From Dromaius novaehollandiae (lineage: Eukaryota; Chordata; Aves; Casuariiformes; Dromaiidae): a DNA stretch of 64,000 nt. Location of the stretch: the NCBI RefSeq assembly GCF_036370855.1, contig NC_088102.1, positions 37,919,835 through 37,983,834 on the forward strand, written 5' to 3'. Every line of letters starts with the position of its first letter. Within the stretch, counting starts at the first letter, position 1. Below, one piece after another: positions 59,760 to 64,000 of this stretch. The position numbers and the translations under genes were made by a program. Below the pieces are notes generated by a model. That model was not told the DNA's origin and searched no databases. It was given only the letters and a program-made list of their open reading frames with translations.

Positions 59760-59835
59760 GAAAAGTCAAGTTGGGAGGGACAGCAGGAGGTCACCTAGTC
59801 CAACCTCCTGGTCAAAGCAAGGTCAGTTATGAAGA
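59760..59835 (-). mobile_element. CR1 fragment
   Basis: The text GGGAGGGACAGCAGGAGG, TCACCTAGTCCAACCTCC and GTCAAAGCAAGGTCA matches the reverse complement of the common CR1 3'-UTR motif (…GGTTGGACTAGGTGACC…) found throughout avian genomes. Only about 75 nt are clear. Confidence 0.65.
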
Positions 59836-60059
59836 AGGCAGGTGTACCTCATTTTAGTGCAAGGCTTGTCAACTTCCATCCAGGAGAATCTCTTCATAAT
59901 GGATAAATTCTGTACTTAATTTTATGAAGAGTTACATATTGAGTGGGAAAAGGATGCAGGAGTTTATGAAATTCTCTTTATAGAACACAACCAGACAGTA
60001 AAAGTTACTTCTGCTGGAACTTGCTAAGCCATGATGGCTAAAAGCTCTGAAGACTTGCT

Positions 60060-60660
60060 AAGTGAGGAACTGTAAGCTGGAGCTGCAGAAGGGAGGAAAG
60101 CAAGCCCCTTGGAGTTAGAAAGGTGAGACTAGGTTTCATGCCAGAGATGCTGAGAACTGAGGGGGAGGGCTAGGTGGAAACAAAAAGGCAAAGAAGTTAG
60201 ACGCAGAAGCTGATCAGAAAGAAAGAAATGGGAGTGAGGGGTAGGGGGCTGGCAGGCTTGAGAACTAGTAAGGAGTAGGGGTAGACCGAAGTGTTTGAAC
60301 AGGGAAGGACCCCACTGAGAACTGCAGTGAGGAGGAGAGGTGATTTAAAAAAAATCTATCAGTATGGGAAAGAAATAGGAGCAGGCTATGGGGGAAGCTG
60401 ACAGTTTGTCAGAGAAAGCAGAAGGTTTTTGTGAAAAGTTGGAAGGAGGAAACTAAGTCTGGCTGAGCAAGAAGAGTTGGAGGAGGGAGGAATTGGTGTG
60501 GATGGAAACTGCGATTGAATAAACATATTTGGAGGAGGAAAAGCACAAAACATTAGAGACCAGAATATAGTGGTGTATGCAGAAAGCGATGAATTAGGAA
60601 ACAGCAGTGGGGAGAGTATGCGTTAGAAGATGCATCTTAGGGGAAAATGAGAAGGTGATT
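60060..60660 (+). repeat. Purine-rich stretch
   Basis: About 600 nt dominated by A and G on the plus strand (GAGGGGTAGGGGGCTGG, GGAGGAGAGGTGA, GGAGGAGGGAGGAA and similar), with no fixed period or recognised repeat family. It contrasts with the T-rich surroundings. Confidence 0.55.
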
Positions 60661-63600
60661 ATGTCCGCTAGGGCAAACTTGTTATTTTTGTAATCAGAAG
60701 CTTGGGTCTTGTCATTCTTTTGCTGTCAGCACATACCAGTAAATACACAGTAGTAAATTGCATGTTCAACGTAAAGGTATTCAGTGTTCAGATATCATGA
60801 AAAGGAGAAAACTAATAATGTCTTTGTCTCTACTCTGCAGTGCAGTCAATAGACCTAAATGTATGCACATAGATTTGAACAAAGTATTGACTGGCTGCTA
60901 ATTGCATGTGGTCAGTCCTTTAAGCTAAAGAAGCCAGGAGCTTTAGGAGATTTAGTAATACAATTAGACTAAATCATGATATAGATACATATGCACTAGA
61001 GAGCTGAATTAGGGCTTCACTGCAATCTGTTTCAATCTAAAAAGTCATGACATGGCCTTGTGAGAGGCACATGAAGACAGTAGTGTTTGACAGGGCAATA
61101 ACACTAGTACTGAAACAATTTGGATAAAGGCAGACTAAATTTAAGAACAGAGGACAAAAATTTATATGTTAGCACTCCTGTGAGGAGTGGGGCTTTTGCT
61201 GAATGCTCAAATTTGATGTTGAGTTGTTGCAAACTTTAAAACAAAAAAAAAGTTACAGATTAAATGCTGTAGTCTTTTGAACTATATAGTTCATAAAGAA
61301 TCTCTGTTCAGCTTTTAGTGCTATCGAAGACTGAGTCGTAATTTTATTTTAAATTTAACAAAATGCTTCCATGGGAGCTTGGCCTCTTCTAAACATTTTC
61401 TCCACTACTATGCATGTCCTTTTTTTCAGCCTTCTGGATTAATCATTCCAACATCTGGCACCTCTGAATTTAAAAAGAAGAATATTTTATTCTGGAAGCT
61501 GTCTTGTTCCTGTTTAGTACTGGGACTAGTGAAGTTAGTTTATGAATAGATATACTTAGAAAATAATACAATGAAATAGAGGGAGGATTTGAGCCCATTC
61601 TAATACATCAACTTTTTTTTTTTTAATGGAAATTGTTGAATACCTGAATTGGAGAAGCCAGAATTTTGAAAATTTGTATATACAACTTGGTTTCTAAGAG
61701 ATTTGCTAGCTCATGACTTTGTCCAAAAATAACAACTGTTAGTAGGTGAAGTGTTTCACTCTTTCTCTCTTTGGTTATACTGAATTTCTGAAGTGCATTG
61801 CTCATGACTCCACTTTTACTGTCAGAGAAAGTGATTACTCACTTTTACAAATCTCTAAACTTTGTTATGAAAACCCTAAATAATCCTTGGCAAGTATTAG
61901 TGAATTATAGTTAATATGTAAAAGATGTTAAACTATTATGTGATGTTAAAATTTTAGTTTTGCTTTTTTATTAATTCTTAAAGAGTTTCTGATAAAGGTA
62001 TGGGTTAAAATAAGAATATTAACCTGATGGTCTTTATTTGTAGTTTTGAAATAATACTGTTTCATAGGTGCTGATGTCTGCTTTGGCAGGTAATTGTCAA
62101 GCCTTTAATCTTTTCAGCCTAGAACAGAAACAGGCTAGATTAAACAAATTGGATTTCATTTATGAAAATAATTTGGGACACTTAATTAAAACATTGAAAT
62201 GGCATGTTTATTATCAAAACAGAGCATGTTTTAAACAGCTGACCTAATCGAAATAATTTTCAGAGCACCTGCAACATGTGCTGTTAAGTTGCTTTTTCAC
62301 ATCAGTAGACTTTTCTGTAGATGCAGAAAATATTTTGTTCTTTTCAGTTTATTCGGCTAATTTAGTTAAATGAGTAACTGACATTTCAAGTAAATGAATC
62401 TCTTATTTGTAGCTACAATGAAAACTGTCCTTTCTTTGGAAGAGGACAAATCCTGCCTGTTTTTTGTATTTGCACTTTGGTCAAAGCTTATTTATAATTC
62501 TATAAATAATTATAAATACAGCTTATTTATAAATAATTCTGTACTAAAACAGAAAATTTCAGCCCTGTGAGTCAAGCAGCATATGGAAGGCCGGAGTGCT
62601 GGTACTGGCACATAGAGTACGCTGAAAAGGTCCGCAAAGAACTTGGCATTAATATATTGATGGTGATGTACAATGAAGCCAGTTACACCTTATTCGCTGT
62701 TCATAACTTTTTTGTTTAAAGTGATAATAAGCAGCTACTTCTTTTTCTCCTGTGCTAATCTAGAATATTAAACTGTGGCTGTGTCCTCCCCTGCAGTGGT
62801 GTGTTTTTCCCCTGTCAGTCTTTTGATTAATGCATACGTTACAGTGCTCAGTCTCGTTCCGTGCCATTTCATAGTCTAGTGGAAAAAGGCTGCAACATTT
62901 CTTGTAAAAGAAGACCTTTAAAACAAAGTAGTCTATGGCTGATCAGGGATATAAAGTGGACTACTTCTGCAAAACAGCCCTCACTTTTTCTGTGAGTAAA
63001 TGCAGATGTTAAGTCACTTACCGAACTCTCTTTTCCCCCCCCCTTCAGACAGCCCTTTCAGTAGGAAGTACCTATCTTTTGTTACCTGGTGTTTATTTAA
63101 AAGAAATAAATGTACCTAACTCTAATCTAATTTAATCTGATTTAGAATTCAAAAATACAGACCCAGAGAGAGTTAGGCATCAGTAAAGGCAGATTTGTAT
63201 GTGTATGCTTTTTTTTCTTTTTTTATTGAACAAGTGACTTTGGAAATGAATCTCTGCCTTTTGGGGAATATTTAATTTCACTCTATCTAAGTGTTACTTC
63301 TTTTTTACGACCTTGATTGAGGGGAGGGTATTTGTTTGCTGTTCCTTTGCCTGTGTGTGTGTATCAGTTTGTATAGGGCTTTGCATTCAGCACAGATGAA
63401 GATTTACTGTAGAGGGGAATTAGATGGGGAGGAGAGTTCTGCGGTAGGTTTGTAGGAAAAGGTGAGAAAGAAAGAAATGGAAGCAGCAAAGTGCTGAAGA
63501 GATAATATGTAGAGGTATCTAGGAAGCTTACTTCTTTTCATTATAGGTATCCATCCTTCTATGTCCATATATATTTTTATCTTATTTGGAATCTGTATTA

Positions 63601-64000
63601 GAAAGAAATCTGTTTTTACATATATACACACATCTATGTATCTATTTCAATTCTCAGATATATGGTTGGGAGAAAATTGAGAAATGATTTTAAAAAAAAT
63701 TAGATATAGAGAGTGGTAGAAATAGTTAGGTTTCCTCAGTTTCACTCTTTGAAACTGGTGACAGTAACGAATACCAGAATTTGGTGGTTTTGGCTTTTGT
63801 TTTTATCTGGATAGGTATTTGTGGAAGTTTTATGCACAATAGCCTCTGACTTTTATCCACTATGAGTTTCTTTTTCTTTTAATGCTTGAGAATAGTACGT
63901 ATCCTCACTCTCAGGAGAACCAGTTTCTGAGATGCTTTGGTAATCTGCATACCCCACTATGTAAGAAATTTGTCCAGTTGACAACATTTAGCAAATATTC

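Larger units (their letters stand above)
58740..64000 (+). other. PALS1: PALS1 intron 3, continuing beyond the window
   Basis: More than 5.2 kb of intron without the next PALS1 exon (the L27 region). It contains a short CR1-like fragment at 59.76-59.83 kb, a purine-rich stretch at 60.06-60.66 kb and a small AT repeat near 62.49-62.54 kb (GCTTATTTATAA twice). Confidence 0.8.

Noticed and set aside
1-64000. CRISPR arrays, operons, tRNA or rRNA genes
   Set aside because: No regularly spaced repeats, no ribosome-binding-site/ORF organisation and no tRNA or rRNA folds were seen. The window is vertebrate nuclear DNA.

Overview
This is vertebrate nuclear DNA, most likely from a bird or a close sauropsid relative. 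The genes have introns with GT-AG splice sites, long AT-rich introns and one strong CpG island, and there are decayed CR1 LINEs in both orientations. No prokaryotic gene organisation is visible. Two plus-strand genes can be recognised. The first encodes a FAM71/GARIN-family protein that best fits GARIN2 (FAM71D). The second is PALS1 (MPP5). They are also neighbours in the same order and orientation on human 14q (GPHN - FAM71D - MPP5 - ATP6V1D), which supports both calls.

Positions 1-12,500 are intergenic or flanking sequence. They hold a minus-strand CR1 relic (about 4.8-5.65 kb), an open frame bounded by splice-like sites (5.71-6.18 kb), a GC-rich patch (6.3-6.56 kb), an LTR-like endogenous-retrovirus remnant with a C17 tract and a long (TC)n repeat (about 7.4-8.9 kb), and a degenerate repeat (10.5-10.95 kb). 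No GPHN exon was recognised.

Positions 12,525-29,716 hold GARIN2. I could chain seven coding exons whose phases all agree: 12530-12664, 14221-14423, 14984-15248, 17331-17569, 18842-18888, 28844-28912 and 29331-29716. They total 1,344 nt, or 447 codons plus a stop. The first three carry the recognisable conserved domain. The last four are supported mainly by splice sites and reading frame. The roughly 10 kb intron 5 contains a perfect-looking 64-bp tandem duplication, a pyrimidine-rich tract and several unexplained open frames.

Positions 30,860-32,200 are the CpG-island promoter of PALS1, only about 1.1 kb past the GARIN2 stop. A non-coding first exon probably ends at 31540. A good candidate second 5'UTR exon lies at 36393-36456. 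The first coding exon is 58373-58739 and encodes the N-terminal 122 residues of PALS1, the scaffold of the apical Crumbs polarity complex. Its L27, PDZ, SH3 and guanylate-kinase domains lie beyond the window. Intron 2 (about 22 kb) contains a plus-strand CR1 3' end (39.1-39.8 kb) and an isolated 350-bp CpG-rich island (51.34-51.69 kb) that no recognised gene explains.

I see no previously undescribed multi-gene system. The items most worth checking are the intronic CpG-rich island at 51.3-51.7 kb, the C-terminal exons of GARIN2, and the unexplained frames at 4.3-4.7 and 5.7-6.2 kb.
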